DNA of 64,000 nucleotides from Amycolatopsis sp. MtRt-6 (lineage in GTDB: Bacteria > Actinomycetota > Actinomycetes > Mycobacteriales > Pseudonocardiaceae): assembly GCF_017308975.1 (NCBI RefSeq), contig NZ_JADWPD010000023.1:116409-180408 (forward strand), given 5' to 3'. The notes under the pieces were generated by a model. That model was not told where the DNA came from, did no database searches, and was given only the letters and a program-made list of their open reading frames with translations. Shown here piece by piece: positions 41,670 through 50,912 of the stretch. The translations under genes were made by a program, and so were the position numbers. Each line of letters opens with the position of its first letter. Position 1 is the first letter of the stretch.

Positions 41670-42881
41670 TCACACCCGCTCGATGATGGTCGCGACGCCC
41701 ATGCCGCCGCCGATGCACAGGGTCACCAGGGCGCGGCGCGCCTGGCGGCGTTCCAGCTCGTCGACCACGGTGCCGACCAGCATCGCGCCGGTGGCGCCGA
41801 GCGGGTGGCCCATGGCGATCGCGCCGCCGTTGACGTTGACCTTCTCCTCGTCGAGGTGCAGGTCCTTGATCCACTTGAGCACGACGGAGGCGAAGGCCTC
41901 GTTGAGCTCCCACAGGTCGATGTCCTCGGGCTTGAGACCCGCGGTCTTCAGGACCTTCTCGGTGGCCGGGGTCGGCCCGGTGAGCATGATCGTCGGCTCG
42001 GAGCCGATCGACGCGGTCGCCACGATCCGGGCGCGCGGGGTCAGCCCGAAGGTCTTGCCGACCTGCTCGGAGCCGACGAGGACGAGCGCGGCGCCGTCGA
42101 CGATGCCGGAGGAGTTGCCGCCGGTGTGGACGTGGTCGATCTTCTCGACCGAGTGGTACTTCTGCAGCGCGACGGCGTCGAAGCCGCCCAGCTCGCCGAT
42201 GCCGGCGAAGGCGGGCTTGAGCTTGCCGAGGCCCTCGACGGTGGAGCCGGGGCGGCGGTGCTCGTCGTGGTCCAGGATCGTGACGCCGTTGATGTCCTTG
42301 ACCGGGACGACGGACTTGGCGAAGTAGCCCCCGGACCAGGCCGCCTCGGCGCGGTCCTGCGAGCGGACGGCCCAGCGGTCAACATCCTCGCGGGAGAAGC
42401 CCTCGATGGTCGCGATCAGGTCGGCGCCGGTGCCCTGCGGGACGATGTAGTTGTCGTAGGCGGTGGCCGGGTCCATGAACAGCGCGCCGCCGTCCGAGCC
42501 CATGGGTACGCGCGACATCGACTCGACACCACCGGCGATGACCAGGTTGTCCCAGCCGGAGCGGACCTTCTGCGCGGCGGTGTTGGTGGCTTCGAGGCCG
42601 GAGGCGCAGAAGCGGTTGAGCTGCACGCCGGCGACAGTCTCGGGCAGGCCCGCGTTCAGCGCGGCGGTACGCGCGATGACGGCGCCCTGCTCGCCGACCG
42701 GGGAGACGACGCCGAGCACGATGTCGTCGATCGCGGCGGGGTCGAGGTTCGGGTGGCGGACCTTCAGTTCGTTGATCAGGCCGACCACCAGGTCGACCGG
42801 CTTGGTGCCGTGCAGGGCACCGCCCTTGTTCTTGCCGCGAGGCGTGCGGATCGCCTCGTAGATGTAGGCCTCGCTACTCAC
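41670..42881 (-). CDS. fadA: Acetyl-CoA acyltransferase (thiolase)
   Basis: A full-length 403-aa thiolase with the nucleophile Cys in NRFCASGLEATN, NEAFAS, the His of GGAIAMGHPLGATGA and the C-terminal Cys in CIGGGMG. With FadB it completes beta-oxidation: thiolysis of 3-ketoacyl-CoA. It is the first gene of the fadA-fadB operon. The promoter at 42929-42957 overlaps a TAATG-CC-CATTA palindrome shared with the divergent double TetR regulator. Confidence 0.93.
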   Translation of the reverse strand: MSSEAYIYEAIRTPRGKNKGGALHGTKPVDLVVGLINELKVRHPNLDPAAIDDIVLGVVSPVGEQGAVIARTAALNAGLPETVAGVQLNRFCASGLEATNTAAQKVRSGWDNLVIAGGVESMSRVPMGSDGGALFMDPATAYDNYIVPQGTGADLIATIEGFSREDVDRWAVRSQDRAEAAWSGGYFAKSVVPVKDINGVTILDHDEHRRPGSTVEGLGKLKPAFAGIGELGGFDAVALQKYHSVEKIDHVHTGGNSSGIVDGAALVLVGSEQVGKTFGLTPRARIVATASIGSEPTIMLTGPTPATEKVLKTAGLKPEDIDLWELNEAFASVVLKWIKDLHLDEEKVNVNGGAIAMGHPLGATGAMLVGTVVDELERRQARRALVTLCIGGGMGVATIIERV

Positions 42882-42928
42882 TGAACAACTCCTCGCGAGC
42901 GGGTTCGGACGTCGTCGTGCCGTGGCCG

Positions 42929-42960
42929 AGTATACCGGCCAGTAGGGCTAATGCCCATTA
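42929..42960. promoter_or_regulatory. fadA promoter with TetR-type operator
   Basis: On the minus strand, -10 TATACT (42934-42929) and -35 TGGGCA (42957-42952) are 17 bp apart. The palindrome TAATG-CC-CATTA (42949-42960) covers the -35 element. It is about 70 bp from both the fadA and the regulator starts, fitting repression of fadA-fadB and autoregulation by the divergent TetR protein. Confidence 0.6.
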
Positions 42961-43031
42961 ACATATCTCCGGATAACCCCATGGTGTCAATGGGTTGCAG
43001 GTGTGCCATGAGCCGCTATCGTTCACTCACC

Positions 43032-44204
43032 ATGACCGAACGCAGCTCTCGCCCTCGTGACCGCAAGGCCCAGCTGGCCGCGGTCGCCGCGGAGCTGTTC
43101 CGCGCCCGCGGCTTCCCCGGCGTCGGCATCAAGGACATCGCGGACGCGGCGGGCGTCACCGGCCCGGCGTTGTACCGGCACTTCGCGGACAAGCAGGCGA
43201 TCCTGGCGTACGTGGTCTTGAGCGGTTTCGAGGAGCTGGAGGAGGCGACGGCGGAAGCGCTGTCGGACTCGGTTCCCCCCGCTGACCAGCTGGAGTTCCT
43301 GCTGGGCCTGCTCGCCACCCAGGCGGTCGAGCGCCGCGAAATAGCGGCGCTGTGGCGCTGGGAAGGCCGCCACCTCCCGAAGGAGGACCAGCGCGAGATC
43401 GCCCGCCGGTCGCTGCTGGCACTGGCGACGTGGTCGAAGGCCCTGCTGGCCCGGCGCCCGGAGCTGCCCGCCGAAGACGCGGAGCTGCTCTGCTGGGCGG
43501 CGCTGTCGGTGTTCGGCAGCGTGAGCGTCCACCACACGTCGGTGGCCCGCCGCCGCTTCGCGCAGTTACTGGTCGAACTGGCCCTGAATGTGCTCAACGC
43601 CACACTGCCGGCACCGGCTCCAGCGCCGTCCGTCCCGCCGGTGAGCCTCGGCACCCCATCACGCCGCGAGCAGGTCCTGGCGGCGGCAACGGCGCTGTTC
43701 GCCCAGCGCGGCTTCCACGACGTGAGCATGGAGGACATCGGAGCGGCGGCGGGCATAGCGGGCCCCAGCGTGTACCGCCACTTCCCCAGCAAGGCGGCCC
43801 TGATGGTGGCGATCGGCCACCGAGCGGCGGACAGGCTGGCCCTGGCGGCCGAGCGGGCTCTGCGCACATCGGACGAGCGATCGGCCCTGCGCAGGCTGGC
43901 AGCGTCGTACGTGCACACGATTTTGCACACCCCGGAGCTGCTGGTGTCGTTCTCGGCGGACCGCGTGACGATGCCGGACCGCGACAAGGCGGATCTGCTG
44001 CGGGTGCAACGGGATTACGTGGCCCAGTGGGTGACACTGCTGTCGGCGGTGCGGCCTTCACTGCCGCAGCGCGAAGCGAAGATCACGGTGCATGCGGCGT
44101 TGACCATCGCGAACGACCTGGCCCGGACCCGCCGCGTGGCGGCGAGGCCACACTTCGAAGCGGAGCTGACGACGTTGCTGCACATCGTCCTCGGCGTTGC
44201 CTGA
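43032..44204 (+). CDS. Regulator with two TetR DNA-binding domains
   Basis: A 390-aa protein with two complete TetR units. Unit 1 is at about 5-185 (HTH: FPGVGIKDIADAAGVTGPALYRHFADKQAIL) and unit 2 at about 208-390 (HTH: FHDVSMEDIGAAAGIAGPSVYRHFPSKAALM), joined by an APAPAPSVPP linker. Ordinary TetR proteins have one and dimerise; this one could act as a built-in pseudodimer. The ATG at 43032 (MTERSS) is preferred; an earlier in-frame ATG runs through the operator. Divergence from fadA-fadB suggests acyl-CoA-responsive control of beta-oxidation. Confidence 0.85.
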   Translation: MTERSSRPRDRKAQLAAVAAELFRARGFPGVGIKDIADAAGVTGPALYRHFADKQAILAYVVLSGFEELEEATAEALSDSVPPADQLEFLLGLLATQAVERREIAALWRWEGRHLPKEDQREIARRSLLALATWSKALLARRPELPAEDAELLCWAALSVFGSVSVHHTSVARRRFAQLLVELALNVLNATLPAPAPAPSVPPVSLGTPSRREQVLAAATALFAQRGFHDVSMEDIGAAAGIAGPSVYRHFPSKAALMVAIGHRAADRLALAAERALRTSDERSALRRLAASYVHTILHTPELLVSFSADRVTMPDRDKADLLRVQRDYVAQWVTLLSAVRPSLPQREAKITVHAALTIANDLARTRRVAARPHFEAELTTLLHIVLGVA

Positions 44205-44314
44205 ACTCCGGTCGCAGATCGGTTCACTACCTTCCGCCCTTCCTGCCGGGGGCGCTGGTCAGGCATCATGGACGTGGCGACTCGGCCGTTTCCGTTCGTG
44301 AGTGGGGATGGGAC

Positions 44315-44497
44315 ATGAACAGAGTTCTCGAACACCCGAACCCGGGCGCACCACTGGTCGATCTGAGTGCGGTGCCGCTCAGCGCGCTGCGCACCATGAA
44401 CAACCCGGAGTTGCAACGCGCCTTGCGCCGTGTGGTCGAACAGTCGGCGGCCCCACAGTTCTGCGATATGAAGCGCGACGACAGCTGGCACGACTAG
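44315..44497 (+). CDS. FxsA-like RiPP precursor peptide
   Basis: A 60-aa peptide that I read as a modified-peptide precursor. Residues about 10-45 (PGAPLVDLSAVPLSALRTMNNPELQRALRRVVEQ in pattern: DL-S-VPL-x-x-L, then R-A-L-R-R-V) match the leader of FxSxx-COOH peptides. The C-terminal core is different: it ends FCDMKRDDSWHD instead of F-x-S-x-x, with Cys, Trp, His and several Asp as possible targets. The ATG at 44315 has GGGGATGGG upstream. The next gene, 10 bp downstream, is a HExxH peptide hydroxylase, which strongly supports the call. No radical SAM gene is present. Confidence 0.7.
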   Translation: MNRVLEHPNPGAPLVDLSAVPLSALRTMNNPELQRALRRVVEQSAAPQFCDMKRDDSWHD

Positions 44498-44507
44498 CAG
44501 TGCCGTC

Positions 44508-46358
44508 ATGCCGGCGGGCCAGGTACACGTGACACCGGGTGAACTGCCGGTGCACCGGATCGGGACAGCGGATTTCGACGCGATCGCGAACGGAACCGGG
44601 GATATCAGCGCTATGCGGCTGCTGCGCGAAGCGGAACGCAGCCGGAGGTTGCTCCTGCTTCGCGCGATCACCGACCTCGTGGCGAAGGACCCGTCGTCGC
44701 ACGGCCCACTCCCGCACCCGGACGAAGCCTGGGACCTGCTGGCCCGGGTGCAGAGCCTCGCCCCCGAGGCTGTCGACCTGCTGCTCGGCCATCCCTACAC
44801 CGGCACGTGGGCGGGCTACACCATCCGGTTGCTGCGCAAGCAGATCACCGGCGTCTGTCCGCTGTGGGTGCACACCGGCCACCTGCACGCGCTGGCGGCC
44901 GCGGCGGCGATCCGCGCCGGCCTCGACTTCACCACGACCATCCCGGTCTGGGCCGGCACCGCGATGCTCCCCGGCCTCGGGGTGGCCCGGTTCCGGGACG
45001 ACGCCGAGTGGGCAGTGGCCGAAGTGCGCCGCACCGGAACCGTGCTGGAACTGGACAACGGCCGTGAGATCGTCCGGGCACCTGCTGACCCGGCCACGGA
45101 CGGGCCGGGCTGGTGGGGCTTGCGCCAGGTGACAGCCGTTTCGGGTGACCGCGTGCTGTCCCTGCGCCTCGACGACCTCGACCCCTACCGTGGTTCCTTC
45201 GAGCCCGTTCTCCCCCAACGCCTTCCGGAGGACGAACGGAAGAACTGGACCCGCCTGCTCGACGACGCCTGGCGGATGATCGTCCGCTGCCTGCCCGACA
45301 CGGCGGACGCGTTCCCGGTCGGGTTCAGTTCACTCGTGCCGCGGCCGATGCAGCCCTTCCACACCATGAGCGCGTCGAGTGGCGAGGCGTTCGGCAGCGC
45401 GGTCATTTCGCTGCCCACCGATGCCGCATCATTCGCCGCATCACTGGTGCACGAGTTTCAGCACAACCGGCTCAGCGGGTTGCTGCACCTGCGGCAGCTG
45501 CACCAGGACGACCCGGCCGAACGGTTCTACACCGCCTGGCGCGACGATCCCCGGCCAATCGGCGGAGTTTTCCAAGGCGTGTATGCCTTTTTCGGCGTCA
45601 CGGCGTTCTGGCGAGCGCTGGCCCGGTTCGAGGACGAGCCGTTCCAGCGGATCGCCGAGTTCGAATTCGCCTACTGGCGGCAAGCGGTGTGGCAGGTCCT
45701 GGAGGTGCTCCGGGCCGATCCTGGGCTGACCATCGACGGCCGGCGGTTCCTGCGCCGGATCGCCGAGCAGCTGGGACCGTGGCTGCGTGAGCCGGTGCCG
45801 ACGCCCCGGGCGGCCGCGGCGAGCGCGACCCTCCTCGACCACTACGCCGGCTGGCGGCTGCGTCACCTGCGGCCCGACCCGCTGGTCGTCCGCACCTTGG
45901 CCGAAGCCTGGTCGGCCAAGCGCCCCCGGCCGGCTCTGGGCTTCCTGCCCGACGCCGACCCCACCCCCGTGCCCGACGGCCGGTGGCACCACGCCCGGCT
46001 GGACCTGACCCGGCTCACCCTTGCCGATCCCGCCGGCTTCGCCCGGCAGTGGCCGGAAGTGCCGGGGGCGACCACGGCCGACTTCGCCTACGTGTCCGGC
46101 CACTTCGGCCAGGCGGCCGAGGGCTACCGAGCGGAGCTGTCGGCCGATCCGGACAGCCCGACGGCCTGGACGGGACTCGGGCTCGCCCTCTCCCGGTCCG
46201 CCACCGGACCGGCCGGGTCGGTCCTGCTGCACCAGCCGGAGCTGGTCCGGGCGGTGCACCGCCTGGTGGTGGCCGACGGCGCCGCGCCGGACACACCGGA
46301 CGAGCTCGCGGGCTGGCTCGGCTGGCTGCGGACCGGCACCCGGCCGGTCCGCAGCTGA
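44508..46358 (+). CDS. HExxH-type peptide modification enzyme (putative beta-hydroxylase)
   Basis: A 616-aa protein of the HEXXH peptide-modification family (aKG-HExxH type), here stand-alone and not fused to a radical SAM domain. The metal motif is H315-E-F-Q-H319 in SLVHEFQHNRLSG. Downstream, HLRQLHQDDPAERFYTAWRDDPRPIGGVFQGVYAF carries the conserved post-motif region, and a helical, TPR-like C terminus (about 500-610) may hold the peptide. Family members hydroxylate side chains in RiPP cores, with Asp, His or Phe as reported targets. It lies 10 bp after the precursor gene and converges with the FxsT-like gene. Confidence 0.8.
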   Translation: MPAGQVHVTPGELPVHRIGTADFDAIANGTGDISAMRLLREAERSRRLLLLRAITDLVAKDPSSHGPLPHPDEAWDLLARVQSLAPEAVDLLLGHPYTGTWAGYTIRLLRKQITGVCPLWVHTGHLHALAAAAAIRAGLDFTTTIPVWAGTAMLPGLGVARFRDDAEWAVAEVRRTGTVLELDNGREIVRAPADPATDGPGWWGLRQVTAVSGDRVLSLRLDDLDPYRGSFEPVLPQRLPEDERKNWTRLLDDAWRMIVRCLPDTADAFPVGFSSLVPRPMQPFHTMSASSGEAFGSAVISLPTDAASFAASLVHEFQHNRLSGLLHLRQLHQDDPAERFYTAWRDDPRPIGGVFQGVYAFFGVTAFWRALARFEDEPFQRIAEFEFAYWRQAVWQVLEVLRADPGLTIDGRRFLRRIAEQLGPWLREPVPTPRAAAASATLLDHYAGWRLRHLRPDPLVVRTLAEAWSAKRPRPALGFLPDADPTPVPDGRWHHARLDLTRLTLADPAGFARQWPEVPGATTADFAYVSGHFGQAAEGYRAELSADPDSPTAWTGLGLALSRSATGPAGSVLLHQPELVRAVHRLVVADGAAPDTPDELAGWLGWLRTGTRPVRS

Positions 46359-46468
46359 ACCCGTTACAGCGCCGATCAGTACCAATCCGCCCACAGTCAC
46401 GGCCGAATGACTTCGCGGCAACGGTTACGTGCCGCGTGGGCGTCGGCCTGCTTTTGGCCGGATCGGTA

Positions 46469-49400
46469 CTACAGCGGCAGCGGGTCGATGTCGCAGTCCG
46501 CGCGGACGCCCTTCGACGCCGCGATGGTGCCGGGGTGAGACTCGCCCAGCACCATCCGGTATCGCGCCAGGACATCGGCGTACAGCGTCTCCGCTTCCTG
46601 GCTCTGCCCGGACGTGCGCAGGTCGAGTGCCCGGTTGAGCGCGGCGGCGAGCGTGGTCGGGTGGTCCTTTCCGAGTACTCGCTCGGCTCGCGCCAGCATG
46701 TTCGTTCCCAGCTCCAGTGCGACCGCGGTCTCGCCGAGCGCGGAGAGATCGCTCGCCAGGTTGATCCCGCACAACACCGCGCTCGGGTGGTCCGGCCCGA
46801 GCGCCTCGCGCAGCTGTCCCAAGGAACGCTCGTCCAGTTGCCTGGCCGCGGCGGCGTTTCCGAAGAGCCGCAGGGTCACGGCCAGGTCGACGGCAGCGGC
46901 CATCGTGTGCGGGTGGTGCTCGCCCAGGTTGCGCCGGTAGCGCTCGAAGATCTGCTCACCCAGTTCCCGCGCGGACCGCAGTTCCTGTGCGTGGCGGAGG
47001 TCGATCGAGTAGCCGAGTGCGCAGGCCATCACGTTGAAGTTGTCTTCGCCGTAACGCACGCGGAAGCGCTCGAGCACCGCGGCCGCCAGTTCCTTCGCCG
47101 CTTCGTGGTCGCCGGCCTTGCGCCGGGAGACCGCCAGGTAGGCCATCCGGCGTAGGGTTTCCGCGTTGTCCTTGCCGAACAGTTCCCGCACGCGTTCGGC
47201 GAGTTTCTCGTTCTCTTCGCGGGCCCAGACGTAATCACCCGCTTCCCGGCGGTCGATGATGAGACCCGCCCGGGAGCTCAGGGTCTCCGCGTGGTCGTAA
47301 CCGAGGATCTCGGTCTGGCGCTGGTAATTCGCTTCGTCCAGCTCGGCGGCTTCGCGGTACTGACCCGTGAGACGCAGGTTCGTGCCGTGGATCCGCGCCG
47401 CGCGCAGCGTGACCGGGTCGTCCTCGCCGAAGAGCGCCTTGGCCTTCTGATAGACATCTTCGGTCAGGTCGCGGGACGCGAGGAAGTCGCCTTGCGCGGA
47501 GAGGTCGCCCGAGACCGCGATCTGGGCGGCGAGCGTCTCTTCGCTGTTGTCGCCGGAAAGCTCCCGTCGCGTGTCGAGGATCGTCCGGTTGATCGCCGCC
47601 GCCTCGGCGTACCGGCCGGTGACCCAGCAGAAGTAACCCAGCCGCTCGGCGGCCTGCAACGTCTGCTCGTCGTCGGCACCCAGCCGTTCGGTCCAGTTGC
47701 GGTGCGCCAATTCCGCGAGGCGGAGGGCCTCGTCGTGGTCGCCCCACTGGTACAGGTACCGCATCAGGTTGATCACCAGCTGGCGGACCCAGCGGTCGTC
47801 GCATTCGACGATCTCGGACGGGTAGACGTGCGGGAGGATCTCCTGGTAGCGCGGCCACTGCTTCGACGAAGTGGGGTCGTTGGGGTCGCGCTTCGCGAGC
47901 AGCAGGTGGGCACCGTGCCGCATCTCCGCACGGTGCTGCGGTGTCATGCGGTTGCGCAGCACGATCTGCACCAACCGGTGCAGAACGATCGAATTGGTGC
48001 GGTGGTCGATCTTCGCCAGGCTGTACCGGTTGATGTCCCGGATGGCCCGCGCCAGTTTCATCGGGTCGCGCAGCGCCGTGTCGATCTCGGGCAGAATGGA
48101 AATACTGCCGACACCAGAAAAGAATGCACGCGAAATCGGCTCCGGTGCGAAAAAAGCGCAAATCTGTAGCAGCTGGTGCGCCACCGGATTTCGCGTTCGC
48201 AGTTCGTCGAACGCGACGTTCCAGGCTGCGGCGACCGAAACCTCGTAGTCCGCCGGGCTCGAGGTGTCGAGGATTTCCGCGACTTTCTCGTCGAACAACC
48301 GCAGGTATTCTTGCACCGGCATGCCGGTTTCGGCCCGCCAGGCGGCGGCCTGTTCGATCGCCAGCGGAAGGTCCCCCAGTCGTTCCGCCAACTGCTCGGC
48401 CTCGGCCACGTCGATCTCCGGACCACGCCGGCGCAGCAGTTCGACGCTCTCCGAGCGTTCGAAGACGGCGACTTCCAGCGGCCGGGCGACGCTGGCCCAT
48501 TCCGCGTTGCGGGAGGTGATCAGGATTTCCCCGGGGCCGTTGGTCGGGAAGAACTGGCGGACCAGCGCGACGTCTTCGGCCGAGTCGAAGACCAGCAGCC
48601 ACCGCCGGTACGGCCGCCCGGTCCGCAGCGCCTCGCGCACGGCCGGGATGGCGGTGTTCGCTTCACCGGAGCCCTGGAGTCCCAACGCCTGGGCGAGCTC
48701 GGTGAGGGCAACCCGGATCTGGGCGGCCTCGGTGGCCGGGATCCACCACACGACGTCGTATTCCCGCAGGTGGCCGTAGATGTATTCGACGGCCATCTGC
48801 GTCTTGCCGATGCCACCCATGCCGTGCAGGGCCGACGGCAGGACGGCGGTGGTGCCGGACATGACCCGCTCACCCAGCTCGCGGAGGAGTTCCCGGCGCC
48901 CGGTGAAGTTGGGATTCCGGGGCGGCACGCTGCCCCACACCGGAGGGACGTCCTCGGTCGGACTGTCCACGTGTTCCAGGGTGAAGATCGGCCGGGGGCC
49001 CAGCCGGGGCCCGCCGTCCCGGGACGGCGAAGGCTCGTGCAACTCCGGACTCCGCCGAACCGGGTCGTCCGCCACCTCACCGGTGGCCATGACTGCGGAC
49101 GTGGAAGCCTCAGGGGGCACGGGCGGTTTCGCCATAGTGTCTCTCACCGGTTCACCATAATCGTAGGGCGGTATTCTCTTTTGGGCGATATCTTCGGTTA
49201 CCCCGGAAACAGGCGACGACACCGTCGCTGAATCGGGTGCTATTGAGGAAAGTTCACCGGAGTAGTCTCGCTCTTTCGAGCGAATTCGGCTGGCGCGGGA
49301 AGAATAAGGACCACTGAGCGCCTGCATTACCACCCGTTCGAGTGCGACATCGTGCGCCGGATCCGCCTGGGCGTCCGGATCCCGGGTGGCGTCCGGGGCG

Positions 49401-50911
49401 TCGATGGCATCCCGCAGCCGGGTGATGGTGCCGAACCGGGCCTCGGTGGCACGGACGACCTCCGCGGTGTCGGCACGCCGGGCCCCGCTCAGCAGCACCT
49501 GCCGGACCGAAGCCGGGAAGTCGAACACCGTCGTCTCGTCGCCGACCGCCGCGGCCGGCCGCAGCAACCCGCTCGTCAGCACTTCCGTCAGGTGCTCCGG
49601 CCGCGCCTCGGGAAGGAGCTCGTCCTGGACGAACCGCGCGACCGAAAGGTTCGCCGGCACCGCGGCGAGCATGGTCGCCAGCCGATAGGCCGGCGGCGAG
49701 GCGACGCTCAGGAAGCGGCGCACCCGCTCACGGGCACTGCCGGGATCGACGAGGTCGTCGCTGCCCTCGATGGGCGCACCCTTCAGCCCGCTCAGCAGCA
49801 CCCGGGCGGGCACGAAACCCTTGTGCTCACCGGCAACCAGCCGGGCCCACCACCGCAACCACCGCGGGCCGAGCTCCATCACCGGCACCGGGATCGCCCC
49901 GCCGTCCTTGGCCGCCGCCAGTTCCGGATCGGCCCACGCCTCCGGCAGCTCCCAGCCCCACTGGCTGTTCGGCGCGACCGGCACCCGGACGTTCAGCCGC
50001 GCGCGGTGCAGGTCCATGCCCCGGGACCACAGCCGCTGCGGCAGCACGTGCAGGACCGTCGTCGGCATCACCGACGCCCACTCGGCGAGCACGGCGGAAA
50101 CACCGCCGGACCGCCAAAGGTCACCGACGCCGTCGGTGACGACCAGGACGATCCGCCGTCCGGTGGGGTCGATCAGCTCGGACGGATCCCGCGGCGCCGA
50201 CGACGACGTCTCGCCGTACAACCGCGGCCGGCCACGCCGGTGGCCGCTACTCTGCGTGTCGAGCCGGCGGTACTGGATCGTCCGGAAGGCACCGAGTTGT
50301 TCGAGGCCGGCGCGAAACGCCTTCACGGTGCTCCGCCACAGTGTCATCGACCGAGCCGTGTCCACCACAACGGTGAGATCCAGCCAGCGTTCGAGCTCGG
50401 GTTCGGTCACCGGCCACCAAAATCCGCTCTCGGCGACCCGCTCGGCCGTCGCGGCTTCGTCGACGATGACAACGTGCTCATGCCAGGCCGGCACCCTTCG
50501 CTTCAGCGTGCGGAGGGCACGAACGATAACGGACGGCCGAACCGATCCAGAGACGGGTTGTGATTGCGGTGCGGAATCCGTAGCCGACGGGACTTCGGCC
50601 GCTGCACCCGCAAACACCTGACGTGGGCTTTCGAGTACCGGAACCGGCTCCGGCCGCGCCGCCGGGGGCGGCAGCTCCAGCGGCATCGGCAGCGGGTCAC
50701 CGGATCGCGGGACATCCGGTGGGCGATGGGGCATCGCCGGCCGCAGCCGCGTCTCGTCGGTCCGCGTCGCCGCGATCAGCCACAGCGCGTCGGCGACGTC
50801 CCGCACATCCGGCTGACCGGGGTCCGCGGACGGTCGCCGTTCGCCCGCCCCGGTGAACCGCGATCCCGCGCCGACGGGACCGGGGACCGGCGAAAAGGGC
50901 GGGCCGCCCAC
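46469..50911 (-). CDS. FxsT-like vWA/SAV_2336 - NB-ARC - TPR protein
   Basis: A 1480-aa STAND protein. Residues about 20-480 form a SAV_2336-type region with a vWA-like segment (LDLTVVVDTARSMTLWRS, VLVVTDGVGDLW); the MIDAS is partial, with Asp and the last Ser kept. The NB-ARC core (about 665-940) has P-loop MGGIGKTQMA, LLVFDSAEDVAL and ILITSRNAEW. About eleven TPR units with Asp-x-x-Thr spacing fill 1030-1470. The architecture matches the TPR protein of FxSxx-COOH systems. GTG 50911 follows the MoxR stop by one base, so the proteins are made together. Confidence 0.8.
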   Translation of the reverse strand: MGGPPFSPVPGPVGAGSRFTGAGERRPSADPGQPDVRDVADALWLIAATRTDETRLRPAMPHRPPDVPRSGDPLPMPLELPPPAARPEPVPVLESPRQVFAGAAAEVPSATDSAPQSQPVSGSVRPSVIVRALRTLKRRVPAWHEHVVIVDEAATAERVAESGFWWPVTEPELERWLDLTVVVDTARSMTLWRSTVKAFRAGLEQLGAFRTIQYRRLDTQSSGHRRGRPRLYGETSSSAPRDPSELIDPTGRRIVLVVTDGVGDLWRSGGVSAVLAEWASVMPTTVLHVLPQRLWSRGMDLHRARLNVRVPVAPNSQWGWELPEAWADPELAAAKDGGAIPVPVMELGPRWLRWWARLVAGEHKGFVPARVLLSGLKGAPIEGSDDLVDPGSARERVRRFLSVASPPAYRLATMLAAVPANLSVARFVQDELLPEARPEHLTEVLTSGLLRPAAAVGDETTVFDFPASVRQVLLSGARRADTAEVVRATEARFGTITRLRDAIDAPDATRDPDAQADPAHDVALERVVMQALSGPYSSRASRIRSKERDYSGELSSIAPDSATVSSPVSGVTEDIAQKRIPPYDYGEPVRDTMAKPPVPPEASTSAVMATGEVADDPVRRSPELHEPSPSRDGGPRLGPRPIFTLEHVDSPTEDVPPVWGSVPPRNPNFTGRRELLRELGERVMSGTTAVLPSALHGMGGIGKTQMAVEYIYGHLREYDVVWWIPATEAAQIRVALTELAQALGLQGSGEANTAIPAVREALRTGRPYRRWLLVFDSAEDVALVRQFFPTNGPGEILITSRNAEWASVARPLEVAVFERSESVELLRRRGPEIDVAEAEQLAERLGDLPLAIEQAAAWRAETGMPVQEYLRLFDEKVAEILDTSSPADYEVSVAAAWNVAFDELRTRNPVAHQLLQICAFFAPEPISRAFFSGVGSISILPEIDTALRDPMKLARAIRDINRYSLAKIDHRTNSIVLHRLVQIVLRNRMTPQHRAEMRHGAHLLLAKRDPNDPTSSKQWPRYQEILPHVYPSEIVECDDRWVRQLVINLMRYLYQWGDHDEALRLAELAHRNWTERLGADDEQTLQAAERLGYFCWVTGRYAEAAAINRTILDTRRELSGDNSEETLAAQIAVSGDLSAQGDFLASRDLTEDVYQKAKALFGEDDPVTLRAARIHGTNLRLTGQYREAAELDEANYQRQTEILGYDHAETLSSRAGLIIDRREAGDYVWAREENEKLAERVRELFGKDNAETLRRMAYLAVSRRKAGDHEAAKELAAAVLERFRVRYGEDNFNVMACALGYSIDLRHAQELRSARELGEQIFERYRRNLGEHHPHTMAAAVDLAVTLRLFGNAAAARQLDERSLGQLREALGPDHPSAVLCGINLASDLSALGETAVALELGTNMLARAERVLGKDHPTTLAAALNRALDLRTSGQSQEAETLYADVLARYRMVLGESHPGTIAASKGVRADCDIDPLPL

Positions 50912-50912
50912 G

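Noticed and set aside
35770..42327. A single 2185-aa protein on the plus strand
   Set aside because: It is an antisense or out-of-frame shadow of the MMPL, cyclase-like, fadB and fadA genes, with Arg/Gly/Asp-rich sequence and no family motifs.
44205..46468. A radical SAM cyclase that would complete a standard FxSxx cluster
   Set aside because: No CxxxCxxC motif protein is encoded in any frame next to the precursor or elsewhere in the locus.
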